Shown one piece after another: positions 47,441 to 55,699 of a stretch of 64,000 nucleotides of DNA. The stretch's first letter is position 1; each line of letters opens with the position of its first letter. The position numbers were made by a program, and so were the translations under genes. Under the pieces are notes generated by a model that did no database searches, was not told where the DNA came from, and saw only the letters and a list, made by a program, of their open reading frames with translations. Source of the DNA: Treponema sp. (GTDB lineage: Bacteria; Spirochaetota; Spirochaetia; Treponematales; Treponemataceae); the NCBI GenBank assembly GCA_017484285.1, contig JAFUTH010000009.1:1-64000 (forward strand). The letters are read 5' to 3'.

Positions 47441-48178
47441 TTGACATCGCTAACGCTATTCTTCACGGTGTTTCTTGCCGTGTTTATCGCGGAGATGGGC
47501 GATAAAACGCAGCTGTTGCTCATCGCCATGACTTCAAAATACAAGGTGCGCGACATTCTCATCGGCACAACGGCGGCAATTTTTGTGCTCAACGCGCTTG
47601 CCGTGCTTGCCGGCGGGCTTTTGAACGAATTCCTCAAAACGCATTTGTGGATTGTCCGCCTCATCGCGTGCGTGGCGTTCTTTTATTTTTCGATTTCATC
47701 GCTTTTAAAAAGCGACGACGATGAATCATCTTCTGGCTCAAAAATTCAATTCGCTCCGCTCGCCGTGTTCTGCATCTTCTTTATCGCGGAATTTGGCGAC
47801 AAAACGCAGCTCACCGCAATCACTTTTGGCGCAACGAACGGCTTGAACGCAAACGCGCTCGTCATATGGATTTCGTCATCGATTGCGCTCCTTGTTGCAG
47901 ACCTCATTGGCTTGGTCGTGGGGCATTTTTTGCACGGGAAAACGCCCGACCGTTTTTTCAATCTGCTCGCGTTCATGATTTTCGCCGTGTTCGGTTTTGT
48001 GAATCTTCCGAGTGGCTTGTATCTTTTGCTCAACGAAAACAGCGCCGAAATTGCCGAGCCGTCTTTTAGCGAAATGGTTTTTGAGACGCCGTACGCGCTC
48101 CCCATACTGTGTACGGTTGCACTGGCTTTTGTGGCAATCTGTGTTATAATAACAGTGCGAAACCGAAAGCGGGGGTAA
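47441..48178 (+). CDS. GDT1/TMEM165-family (UPF0016) cation exporter
   Basis: A 245-residue inner-membrane protein of about seven helices. The two family signatures E-x-G-D-K-(T/S) are at 18-24 (EMGDKTQ) and 117-123 (EFGDKTQ), within two inverted three-helix halves separated by an acidic Ser-rich loop (91-100). Bacterial members export Mn2+ (MneA-type); plant and yeast members move Ca2+/Mn2+. The start is TTG with AGAGG 8 nt upstream; the next Met lies inside the first signature, too late to start. Confidence 0.88.
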   Translation: MTSLTLFFTVFLAVFIAEMGDKTQLLLIAMTSKYKVRDILIGTTAAIFVLNALAVLAGGLLNEFLKTHLWIVRLIACVAFFYFSISSLLKSDDDESSSGSKIQFAPLAVFCIFFIAEFGDKTQLTAITFGATNGLNANALVIWISSSIALLVADLIGLVVGHFLHGKTPDRFFNLLAFMIFAVFGFVNLPSGLYLLLNENSAEIAEPSFSEMVFETPYALPILCTVALAFVAICVIITVRNRKRG

Positions 48179-48180
48179 AT

Positions 48181-48525
48181 ATGTTTCATGTTACAACGAA
48201 TAAAACCGAAGAGTCGTGGTCGCGTGCCGACATCAAAAAAGTGAAGCCGAGCGAAGACCCGAACGATATTGTCAACCGAATCAACAGACAAGCAGCCGAG
48301 GGCATGGACTACAAAACGGCGATTGATTTTCTCAAGGCGCAGTTGGGAACATGGCGGCGTTTTTACAAGCAGAGCGATGTGGTCGAGCTTGAAGAGGACT
48401 GGACTGAGACGAATCTGCCGTTCACCAAAATCACGAGCCTGAATATTTATTACACCGTCACCGATTTAGGAAACAATAAGATTAAAATCAAGCAGGGCTT
48501 TGAAGAGCCTAAGCAAGAAGCATAA
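48181..48525 (+). CDS. Hypothetical protein
   Basis: A 114-residue soluble protein of unknown family. It is charged, with a predicted helical first half (NDIVNRINRQAAEGMDYKTAIDFLKAQL) and beta strands near the end (SLNIYYTVTDLGNNKIKIKQGF). A GGGGG site lies 5 nt before the ATG at 48181; the frame is open 24 codons farther up but that part overlaps the exporter gene. It follows the exporter by 2 nt and is likely cotranscribed with it. Confidence 0.7.
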   Translation: MFHVTTNKTEESWSRADIKKVKPSEDPNDIVNRINRQAAEGMDYKTAIDFLKAQLGTWRRFYKQSDVVELEEDWTETNLPFTKITSLNIYYTVTDLGNNKIKIKQGFEEPKQEA

Positions 48526-48549
48526 AAAAACTCCGCCTTGTGGCGGAGC
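48524..48549. terminator. Bidirectional terminator between convergent genes
   Basis: Arms CTCCGCC (48531-48537) and GGCGGAG (48542-48548) with seven A on the left, which give a T-run for the minus-strand isomerase gene. It would terminate leftward transcription best. Confidence 0.8.
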
Positions 48550-48557
48550 ATGTGGGC

Positions 48558-49193
48558 TTATGCGAGGATTTTCTTTACGAATGCGCCGATTTTCTCGTCT
48601 TTGCAATCCTTAAAGAACAATTCGCTGAATTTTTCGCCAGCGAACGCGCCTTTTACCAAATCCTTGTCCAATGATTCAAGAATCTCAACGAGCGGCTTAA
48701 ACGCCTTTTCGCGTACGCCGTCAAGAATCTTTTTGTTGCGCTGCTCTGGTTCTGCGCGCTCGCGCGGATAGCCCTGTCCGCTTGGCTCACAGAAGAGCTT
48801 TTCAAAAATATATTCGAGATTCAAATCTCCGCCCCAGCCAAAGCCGAGCGCGAACGGAATTGAAATTGCGTTTCCGTCGTTAATCTGCGCGAACGTGTAT
48901 GCGTCGAGCGGAGTTGCGACATGGCCGCAGATTACGCCCGGGAAGCTGTTCAATGCGAGCATTGCGCCCTCACCCGTGCCACAGCCCGTGATGACGTAAT
49001 CGACTGCCTTTGCGTTGAGCAAAGTTGCCGCAAGAATGCCGTTCTGCACATACGTGAGCGAGGGCGAGTCGGCTGAGTACATGCCGTAGTTCACGACCTC
49101 AAAGCCGTGCGCGTCCGCGACTTTTTTGAGCGCGTTGTAAATGACGGTGTTTTTTGCCGCCTGAGAATTTTCGTTAATCAAAGCGATTTTCAT
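48558..49193 (-). CDS. RpiB/LacA/LacB-family sugar-phosphate isomerase
   Basis: A 211-residue protein. The N-terminal 140 residues match RpiB/LacAB: MKIALINENSQAAKN, the GCGTGEGAMLALNSFPGV phosphate/active-site loop with Cys, and DAYTFAQINDGNAISI. A C-terminal helical extension (about 150-211) is longer than in classic RpiB (about 150 residues). The substrate could be ribose 5-phosphate, galactose 6-phosphate or another sugar. The ATG at 49193 follows GAGGAG. Divergent from the gdhA leader. Confidence 0.85.
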   Translation of the reverse strand: MKIALINENSQAAKNTVIYNALKKVADAHGFEVVNYGMYSADSPSLTYVQNGILAATLLNAKAVDYVITGCGTGEGAMLALNSFPGVICGHVATPLDAYTFAQINDGNAISIPFALGFGWGGDLNLEYIFEKLFCEPSGQGYPRERAEPEQRNKKILDGVREKAFKPLVEILESLDKDLVKGAFAGEKFSELFFKDCKDEKIGAFVKKILA

Positions 49194-49249
49194 TTGTGTC
49201 TCCTCGAAAATAAAGTAACCACATACTAACAAAAATCAGTCAAAAGTGG

Positions 49250-49278
49250 TAGACAGTTTTTTTGTTTTTGTTTATAGT
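49250..49278 (+). promoter_or_regulatory. Promoter of the gdhA leader
   Basis: TAGACA (49250-49255), a 17-nt spacer and TATAGT (49273-49278). The predicted start near 49285 is right at the base of a long hairpin. Confidence 0.65.
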
Positions 49279-49284
49279 ATCGCC

Positions 49285-49366
49285 ATGACAAAGGCGTCGT
49301 AAATGAACCGCTAAAGGTGCGTCCATTTGGATTCACTGTGGCGTTTCGTTTATGACGCCTTTTTTG
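49285..49366 (+). ncRNA. gdhA leader RNA / candidate attenuator
   Basis: About 80 nt folding into one long stem: AAGGCGTC-x-TAAA-x-GAA (49291 on) pairs with TTC-x-TTTA-x-GACGCCTT (to 49361), closing with CGC/GCG, and ends in seven T. The loop includes TCCATTTGGA. It is either an independent small RNA or a conditional terminator in front of gdhA. A five-codon frame ATGACAAAGGCGTCGTAA lies in the stem. No known riboswitch consensus was recognised. Confidence 0.55.
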
Positions 49367-49368
49367 TT

Positions 49369-49401
49369 GGGGCGTTTGTTGAGCTTGTCGAAACACGCCC
49401 C
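49369..49401. repeat. REP-like hairpin with TTGAGC/GTCGAAA core
   Basis: GGGGCGTTT (49369-49377) and AAACACGCCCC (49391-49401) flank GTTGAGCTTGTCG. Same core as the pair at 46569-46634. It lies between the leader terminator and gdhA. Confidence 0.65.
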
Positions 49402-49433
49402 TCAAAAAATCACGCCAAGAATAGGAGAAAAAA

Positions 49434-50804
49434 ATGGCAATCAAAGAATTCAATGTGAAGAACGCGTATTGTAAGCGCGTGTGGGACGAGCTCAAAACTC
49501 GTTATGCTGACCAGGAGCACTTCCTTCAGGCGGCTGGTCTCGTTTTGGAGACACTTTCACCAGTCGTAGACACAATGCCTGAATTGGAGAACACAGCCGT
49601 TCTCGAACGCTTCGTTGAGCCAGAGCGAATCATCATGTTCCGCGTTCCGTGGACAGACGACCAGGGAAAACCGCATGTAAACCGTGGCTTCCGCGTTCAG
49701 TTCAACAGCGCAATCGGACCATACAAAGGAGGCTTGCGCTTCTCTCCAGAGGTCGGTCTTGATGTTCTTAAATTCTTGGGATTCGAGCAGGTTCTTAAAA
49801 ATTCACTCACCACATTGCCAATGGGCGGCGGAAAGGGCGGTTCAGACTTTGACGGTCACGGAAAATCAGACGGCGAAATCATGCGCTTCTGCCAGAGTTT
49901 CATCACAGAACTTTACCGACACATCGGTGCTGACACGGATGTTCCTGCTGGCGACAAAGGCGTTGGCGGAAAAGAAGTTGCGTACATGTTCGGTCAGTAC
50001 AAGAGAATCACGAACCAGTTCACTGGCGTTCTCACAGGAAAAGGCTTGGACTTCGGCGGTTCATTGATTCGTCCGGAAGCTACAGGTTACGGTCTCATCT
50101 ACTTTGCAGAATGTATGCTCAAAGCGGCTGGAACTGACTTCAAGGGCAAAACAGCAATCATCTCTGGTGACGGAAATGTCGCTCAGTACGCTTGTGAAAA
50201 AGTCACACAGCTCGGCGGAAAAGTCATCACATTGTCTGACTCAACAGGCTACATTCTCGACGAAGACGGAATCGATGCTGAAAAACTCGCCTATGTTATG
50301 GAATTCCGCGCTCGCAAAGAAAAAATCGACGCATATGTCAAAAAATATCCGAAAGCAAAATTCTTCAAGGGCGAAAAACCGTGGGGAGTTAAGGCTGACT
50401 GTGCATTCCCGTGCGCAACTCAGGACGAAATCTACATGGAAGATGCAGAAAAGCTCGTTAAAAACGGCGTAAAACTCGTTGCTGAGGGAGCTAACATGCC
50501 GACTCGTGCAGATGCAATCGCATTCTTGCAGTCAAAGGGCGTTCTCTTCGCACCAGGAAAAGCTTCAAACGCAGGTGGCGTTGCGGTTTCTGGCCTCGAA
50601 ATGTCTCAGAACTCAGAACGACTCTCATGGACTCGCGAAGAAGTTGACGCAAAACTCAAGCAGATTATGACCAACATTCACGACAACGCATACGAAACAG
50701 CGAAGAAATTCGCTCCGTCTGCAACCCCAGACTATGTTTCAGGCGCAAACATCTACGGCTTCCTTAAGGTAGCAAGAGCAATGATGGCTCAGGGGCTTGT
50801 ATAA
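49434..50804 (+). CDS. gdhA: NADP-type glutamate dehydrogenase
   Basis: A 456-residue hexameric GDH that fixes ammonium onto 2-oxoglutarate. The substrate region PYKGGLRFSP (96-105) and catalytic K134 in PMGGGKGGSDFD are intact, and the Rossmann loop ISGDGNVAQY begins the coenzyme domain. Length and sequence fit the small (subfamily I) enzymes of anaerobes, usually NADPH-specific. AGGAG lies 8 nt before the ATG. A promoter, an attenuator-like hairpin and a REP-like hairpin precede it. Confidence 0.96.
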   Translation: MAIKEFNVKNAYCKRVWDELKTRYADQEHFLQAAGLVLETLSPVVDTMPELENTAVLERFVEPERIIMFRVPWTDDQGKPHVNRGFRVQFNSAIGPYKGGLRFSPEVGLDVLKFLGFEQVLKNSLTTLPMGGGKGGSDFDGHGKSDGEIMRFCQSFITELYRHIGADTDVPAGDKGVGGKEVAYMFGQYKRITNQFTGVLTGKGLDFGGSLIRPEATGYGLIYFAECMLKAAGTDFKGKTAIISGDGNVAQYACEKVTQLGGKVITLSDSTGYILDEDGIDAEKLAYVMEFRARKEKIDAYVKKYPKAKFFKGEKPWGVKADCAFPCATQDEIYMEDAEKLVKNGVKLVAEGANMPTRADAIAFLQSKGVLFAPGKASNAGGVAVSGLEMSQNSERLSWTREEVDAKLKQIMTNIHDNAYETAKKFAPSATPDYVSGANIYGFLKVARAMMAQGLV

Positions 50805-50823
50805 TAAGCAAGTGAATTGCTAA

Positions 50824-50863
50824 TTTTCCCGCTCTTCCGTTCGGTTGGGCGGGATTTTTTTTG
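50824..50863 (+). terminator. gdhA terminator; left copy of a 40-bp direct repeat
   Basis: CCCGC/GCGGG-type hairpin (TCCCGC...GGCGGGA) followed by eight T. All 40 bases are identical to 51981-52020 after the next gene. Confidence 0.9.
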
Positions 50864-50875
50864 CTTTACGGAAAC

Positions 50876-50929
50876 AGTAAAAAATAGTAAAATCAGTAAA
50901 GAACAGTAAAAGAAATTTTATTCAGTAAA
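50876..50929 (+). repeat. Five AGTAAA iterons upstream of the ATPase gene
   Basis: AGTAAA occurs at 50876, 50886, 50895, 50905 and 50924, usually as CAGTAAA. Steps of 10, 9, 10 and 19 bp place all copies on one face of the helix. Such phased arrays are bound by cooperative DNA-binding proteins. The array ends 12 nt before the ATPase ATG. Confidence 0.6.
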
Positions 50930-50941
50930 GCGAGACGTGCT

Positions 50942-51979
50942 ATGGTAAATCCTTTTTCTCTGACATTTGGAAAAAGTCCTTTGGAAACAATCGCGCGACC
51001 GATTCAGATTTCGGAAGTCGTGGAGAGTTTTTCAGCGGAAACGGTGAATCAGCAAGTCTTCCTCATAACAGGTCTCCGCGGCTCTGGAAAAACCGTTTTA
51101 ATGACCGAAGTGTGCAAAATCTTCCGACAGGAATCTGACTGGATAGTGCTTGAACTGAACCCGGAACTTGACCTGCTGGAAAGCCTCATGTCAAAACTCG
51201 TGAGCAACAATCAGTGTGCGGAAATTTTCAAGAGTGCAAAAATAAATCTTTCATTTTGGGGATTTGGATTGGAACTCGGCGGAACGGCGCAAATTACGGA
51301 CAGGGAAACCGCCATCACAAAAATGCTCGAAAGCCTTAAAAAAAAGAAAAAACGGCTTTTGATTTCCATTGACGAAGTGACCGACAGCGAGTACATGCGG
51401 ATTTTCGCAAGTTCATTTCAGATTTTCATTCGGCAGGATTTGCCCGTGTATCTTTTGATGACAGGGCTTTACGAAAACATCGAAGAACTCCAAAACGAGA
51501 AAAATCTGACCTTCTTGTACCGAACGCCAAAAATCGAGCTGAAAGGGCTGAACATTCGAGCAATCGCTTCAAAATACCGCTCAATTTTCAATCTTGAAGA
51601 AAAAGCCGCGCTGAGAATGGCAAAACTCACCAAAGGCTATCCGTTTGCCTTTCAGGTTCTCGGTTTTTTGACATGGAACAAAAACGGCGATTTTGAATCC
51701 GTCCTCGACGAGTATCAGCAGTATCTTGAAGAATTCGTCTACGAAAAATTATGGTCGGAGCTTTCGCCAAAAGACAAGTTTATTTTAAACGGAATGGCGA
51801 ACGCAAAAGACAACAAAATTATTTCGATTCGGGAAGAACTGAACATCGACACGAACAGTTTTAATCCTTACAGAAAACGCTTAATGAAGAAAGGCTTGGT
51901 TGACGGCGATGAGCACGGAGTGTTGAAATTCACGCTTCCCTTTTTTGAGGATTTCGTGCGAGCCGTGTATGAAGAATGA
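50942..51979 (+). CDS. AAA-type ATPase with C-terminal winged helix
   Basis: A 345-residue ATPase. Walker A is GLRGSGKT (44-51) and Walker B is LLISIDEV (about 138-145), typical of the archaeal-ATPase/AAA_16 (ORC/STAND-like) group. The C-terminal 80 residues look like a winged helix (ISIREELNIDTNSFNPYRKRLMKKGLV). Members are often mobile and their targets are mostly unknown; DNA binding is likely. It is flanked by two identical 40-bp terminators and preceded by iterons. The ribosome site is weak. Probably a transferred or duplicated cassette. Confidence 0.82.
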   Translation: MVNPFSLTFGKSPLETIARPIQISEVVESFSAETVNQQVFLITGLRGSGKTVLMTEVCKIFRQESDWIVLELNPELDLLESLMSKLVSNNQCAEIFKSAKINLSFWGFGLELGGTAQITDRETAITKMLESLKKKKKRLLISIDEVTDSEYMRIFASSFQIFIRQDLPVYLLMTGLYENIEELQNEKNLTFLYRTPKIELKGLNIRAIASKYRSIFNLEEKAALRMAKLTKGYPFAFQVLGFLTWNKNGDFESVLDEYQQYLEEFVYEKLWSELSPKDKFILNGMANAKDNKIISIREELNIDTNSFNPYRKRLMKKGLVDGDEHGVLKFTLPFFEDFVRAVYEE

Positions 51980-51980
51980 T

Positions 51981-52020
51981 TTTTCCCGCTCTTCCGTTCG
52001 GTTGGGCGGGATTTTTTTTG
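51981..52020 (+). terminator. ATPase-gene terminator; right copy of the 40-bp direct repeat
   Basis: Same hairpin and eight-T tail as at 50824-50863, identical over 40 bases, starting 2 nt after the ATPase stop. Confidence 0.9.
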
Positions 52021-52041
52021 TGATTTTTTCTGAAAATAAAT

Positions 52042-52070
52042 TTGAATTTCTCTGAATCTGGGCTTATACT
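52042..52070 (+). promoter_or_regulatory. Promoter of chemoreceptor 3
   Basis: TTGAAT (52042-52047), a 17-nt spacer and TATACT (52065-52070), about 37 nt before the ATG at 52107. Confidence 0.75.
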
Positions 52071-52106
52071 GAATCGTTGTTATCTTAGAACACAGAGAGG
52101 TATGTC

Positions 52107-54197
52107 ATGAAAGCTTTGCGTCTATCTGTAAAAATGTGTATTCTTACGGGCGTTGCGGTTGTTGCAGCTGCCATCGCCGTTGAAGTCGTTTGTTTGACCC
52201 TGTTTCATTATGAATTCAGCGAAAATGTGCGAATGAACCTTGAGACTGTCCAGCGCGGTATCGAAAACAACTTGCGCAACCGAAACATCATTCTTCGAAA
52301 TGCGGTTGTCGCGCTTGCCGGTCGTCCGAATTTCGTCGAGGCGGTTGAGAGCGAGGACGATGAGTTGATTCTGCGCCTTGCCGACGAAAAAAAGAAGATT
52401 GTCGGCAATGACATCATGTTTGTAACTGATGCGCGTGGTCGCGTTATCGGCGGCTCGGGTGGCACGTTCACGGCGGGCACTGACATTTCCGACATGGCGT
52501 GCGTCAAGGACATCGTGCGCGAGGGATTGTCCGAGGCGGCAACCTATGAGTCAAAGAGCGGTGTCGTCGGCTATTCGATGCTTTCTGCCGCAGAAATCAA
52601 ATCGTCTACGGGCGAGTTGCTCGGCGCGCTCGTTGCAGGCTACGACCTTTCGCTCCAGAGTTTTGTTGACCACATGCAGCGCGTCTATAACATCGAAATT
52701 TCTATTATTGAGGGCGATATTCGCGTATCGAGCACGATTAAGAACGCCGACGGCTCTTCATGGGCAGGCTCTCGCGTTACCAACCAGGAAGTCATTCAGC
52801 ATGTCGAGCAGAACGGCGATGTGTACGAGACGGAATCAGTTTTGCTTGGCACGCGCTATCTGAACATCTACTTCCCGCTCAAAACACAGCTCGGAAAAAT
52901 CACGGGTATGGTCTCAACGTTCCGAAGCAAGGCGGCAATCGACCGCGTTATCAGCACGGCAATCAAAATTACGGCGGGCTTTATGCTTGGAATCCTGCTC
53001 GTCGTCTGTGTCGTTGCGGCAATCGTCATTTTCCGCTTGCTCCATCCGCTCAAGGGCGTTAAAGACACGCTCCACGAGATTTCTTCGGGCGAGGCTGATT
53101 TGACAAAGCGCATTCCGCTCAAAACGCATGATGAAATCGGCGAGGTCGTCATTGGCTTCAACACGTTTGCCGAAAAACTCCAGCACATCGTCCGCGAGAT
53201 GAAGGGCAGCAAGGACACGCTCGACGTAACGGGCGAGAGTTTGCTTTCAAGCACCGCAGAGACGGCAAGCTCTATCACCGAAATTCTTGCGAACATCGAC
53301 AGCATTCACAAGCAGATTAACGAGCAGAAAGCGAGCGTCGATCAGACGGCGGGCGCAGTCGATGAGATTTCGGCGAACATCGTCTCGCTCAACACGATGA
53401 TTGAGCATCAGTCGCTCGGCGTCAATCAGGCATCGGCGGCAGTCGAAGAGATGATTGGCAACATCAGCTCGGTGAACGGCTCAATGGAAAAAATGTCGGG
53501 CGCATTCCAGGATTTGGCGCGCAACTCGCAGAACGGATTCACCAAATTGCAGGACGTGCACGACAAGATTCAGCTCATCGAAGGTCAGTCACAGCTCTTG
53601 CAGGAAGCGAACACGGCGATTGCAAGCATCGCAAGCCAGACGAACTTGCTCGCTATGAACGCGGCAATCGAGGCGGCTCATGCGGGCGAGGCGGGCAAAG
53701 GATTCGCGGTCGTTGCTGACGAAATCCGTAAGCTTTCCGAAACGTCAACCACGCAGTCAAAGACAATCGGCACTCAGTTGAGCCAGATTCAGGAAGCAAT
53801 CAAAAACGTCGTTACGGCTTCAAACGAGGCGAGCGATGCATTCTCTATCGTTTCAAAAGAACTCGACGCAACCGACCAGCTCGTCATTCAGATTAAGTCG
53901 GCGATGGAAGAGCAGAACGAAGGCTCTCGCCAGATTACCGAAGCGCTCAAGATTATGAACGACAGCACGGTTGAAGTCCGCGACGCTTCAAAAGAGATGA
54001 ACGAAGGAAACAAAGTGATTCTCGAGGAAGTGCAGCACTTGCAGGACACCACGGGCGTTATGAAGGCGAGCATGGACGAAATGCACATCGGTGCGCAGAA
54101 AATCAACGAGACGGGCACGGCACTGAGCGACATTTCAAGCAAGGTCGAGGATTCAATCAAACGCATGGGTTCTCAGGTCGACCAGTTCAAAGTGTAA
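52107..54197 (+). CDS. Methyl-accepting chemotaxis protein 3
   Basis: A 696-residue chemoreceptor. TM1 is at about 10-32, a double-Cache-like sensor at about 38-280 and TM2 at about 287-311, followed by HAMP and a signalling domain with the tip [17 protein letters not shown] near 512. It ends [10 protein letters not shown]. Its cytoplasmic half is close to that of receptor 2 (shared [17 protein letters not shown]-type blocks), which suggests duplication with sensor replacement. AGAGG lies before the ATG. Confidence 0.95.
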   Translation: MKALRLSVKMCILTGVAVVAAAIAVEVVCLTLFHYEFSENVRMNLETVQRGIENNLRNRNIILRNAVVALAGRPNFVEAVESEDDELILRLADEKKKIVGNDIMFVTDARGRVIGGSGGTFTAGTDISDMACVKDIVREGLSEAATYESKSGVVGYSMLSAAEIKSSTGELLGALVAGYDLSLQSFVDHMQRVYNIEISIIEGDIRVSSTIKNADGSSWAGSRVTNQEVIQHVEQNGDVYETESVLLGTRYLNIYFPLKTQLGKITGMVSTFRSKAAIDRVISTAIKITAGFMLGILLVVCVVAAIVIFRLLHPLKGVKDTLHEISSGEADLTKRIPLKTHDEIGEVVIGFNTFAEKLQHIVREMKGSKDTLDVTGESLLSSTAETASSITEILANIDSIHKQINEQKASVDQTAGAVDEISANIVSLNTMIEHQSLGVNQASAAVEEMIGNISSVNGSMEKMSGAFQDLARNSQNGFTKLQDVHDKIQLIEGQSQLLQEANTAIASIASQTNLLAMNAAIEAAHAGEAGKGFAVVADEIRKLSETSTTQSKTIGTQLSQIQEAIKNVVTASNEASDAFSIVSKELDATDQLVIQIKSAMEEQNEGSRQITEALKIMNDSTVEVRDASKEMNEGNKVILEEVQHLQDTTGVMKASMDEMHIGAQKINETGTALSDISSKVEDSIKRMGSQVDQFKV

Positions 54198-54225
54198 TGC
54201 GCGCAATGCATAATTCCTAATGCGA

Positions 54226-54260
54226 ACGGCATTCCTCGGTTCGGGGAGTGCCGTTTTTTT
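54226..54260 (+). terminator. Terminator of chemoreceptor 3
   Basis: Arms ACGGCATTCC and GGGAGTGCCGT around a short loop, then seven T (54254-54260). The T-run overlaps the stop codon of the convergent GGDEF gene. Confidence 0.88.
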
Positions 54261-55638
54261 ATCTGCGGCGCTTTTTGTCGGCGTGAGCGATGTAGAAATT
54301 CTCTTTGTCTTTGTACATTTCCTCGTCGGCGAGGTGCATGGAAAGACGAAGATTTTTGCCGTCTTTGTTCCAGTGCGCGCCGATAGCGAGGCAGACTTTT
54401 GCGCCGTAGCACGATTTTGCCCGCACTTCGGCGATTTTGTTCATGAATTCGGCTTCTTCGCATGCGGGGCAAATCACGACGAATTCGTCGCCGCCCGCGC
54501 GGTAAATCTCGTCTTCGGCGAAAATCTGCTTTAAAAGCTCCGCCGCGCCTTTTAAAAGCTCGTCGCCCGCCGCATGACCGCTCGCATCGTTCATCTGCTT
54601 AAGCCCGTTCAAGTCCGCGAACAGCACGCCGAACGGAGCTTTTACCAGCTCCTTGCCCGAAACGAACAAATCGACGCGCCGGTTCATGGCGTTTCGGTTT
54701 TTGACTCCCGTGAGGTAATCGACCGTGCTCATGAATTCAAGCTCTTCAAGCAGGCGGTGGTTTACAATCTCGGCAGAAAGGAAGAAGGCGGTGAGCTCAA
54801 TCAGCTCTTTGATTTCGACGACACGCGTTGTGTCAAAATTGGTGACGTACAAAAAGCCGATTGCCTCTGAGCCTTGCAGGAGCGGAAAGAGGATGACGCT
54901 CTCTACCTCGGCAGAGCGCAAGGATGCGCCCCATTCTGGATTTCGCGCTTCAAGGCTCTTCATGTCTTCTTCGTCTTTGACGATGATGCCGTTGCTGCTG
55001 CCGATTGTCGGTATCCATGAAGAAATAATGTCGTAGCTCAGCACGTCACGGTAATCTTCGACACTCGCGACGTCATTTCGGAATTTTTCGCATAAGACAG
55101 AGAATGTCCGTGTTTTTTTGTTTAAAAGCAGAATGACGCTAGAATAGGAATCGGTTTTTTCTTGAATCTCGGTGATAACCGAATTCATGCTCGCCTTGAA
55201 GTCCTCGGTGCCGCGCAGATTGACGCACGTTTTGATGACCGAAGATGCCGTCTCGAGCGAAACGTCCGACATCTTCTCCGCGTCGACTTTCTGCGTTACT
55301 TCGAGCAGAACCGCGCAGTAGCCCAAACTCTCAGAGTCTGACATAAGGGGAATGTAGGTGTTGTCTACCCAGCAGTCCATTGTGTGAAGCTCCACATAGG
55401 CGTGCATTTTTTGATGTAGGATTGCCGATCTGTAGCAGAAGTCCTCGAATTTGGGGTCTTTTGGAATTAATTCTGTATAGAGAATGTTGTCATGAAAAAG
55501 AGTGTCGCCCAAGTTCTGCTTGTACGTTTTGTTTGCAGTTACGATACGCACTTCACCGCATCGCCCGTTCGCCGTTTTTTGAACTGAAACGACGAAGCAA
55601 CTTCCCGAAAACGCGTCAACGAAATCCTGAAAATCCAT
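54259..55638 (-). CDS. Diguanylate cyclase with PAS-like and GAF-like sensor regions
   Basis: A 459-residue cytoplasmic protein. Residues 1-120 are PAS-like and about 130-300 GAF-like. The GGDEF domain (about 308-459) has an intact GGDEF at 382-386 preceded by the usual DLNGLKQMND metal/GTP site. The residues where an RxxD inhibitory site would sit read FAED, so product feedback is not expected. It should make c-di-GMP, opposing the EAL protein at 41674. It is convergent with chemoreceptor 3; its stop lies in that gene's terminator. Confidence 0.92.
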   Translation of the reverse strand: MDFQDFVDAFSGSCFVVSVQKTANGRCGEVRIVTANKTYKQNLGDTLFHDNILYTELIPKDPKFEDFCYRSAILHQKMHAYVELHTMDCWVDNTYIPLMSDSESLGYCAVLLEVTQKVDAEKMSDVSLETASSVIKTCVNLRGTEDFKASMNSVITEIQEKTDSYSSVILLLNKKTRTFSVLCEKFRNDVASVEDYRDVLSYDIISSWIPTIGSSNGIIVKDEEDMKSLEARNPEWGASLRSAEVESVILFPLLQGSEAIGFLYVTNFDTTRVVEIKELIELTAFFLSAEIVNHRLLEELEFMSTVDYLTGVKNRNAMNRRVDLFVSGKELVKAPFGVLFADLNGLKQMNDASGHAAGDELLKGAAELLKQIFAEDEIYRAGGDEFVVICPACEEAEFMNKIAEVRAKSCYGAKVCLAIGAHWNKDGKNLRLSMHLADEEMYKDKENFYIAHADKKRRR

Positions 55639-55699
55639 AGGCTTATTTTACAGGAGATTTTAGGATTCCGCAAATTGTTTTGATAGGGGGCGATTCTGA

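Noticed and set aside
48109-48180. Longer start for the 114-residue hypothetical
   Set aside because: It would overlap the exporter gene by 70 nt and lacks a ribosome site; the ATG at 48181 has one.
50876-50929. Iterons as a replication origin
   Set aside because: No DnaA boxes, AT-rich unwinding region or replication genes other than the ATPase; an operator is the simpler reading.
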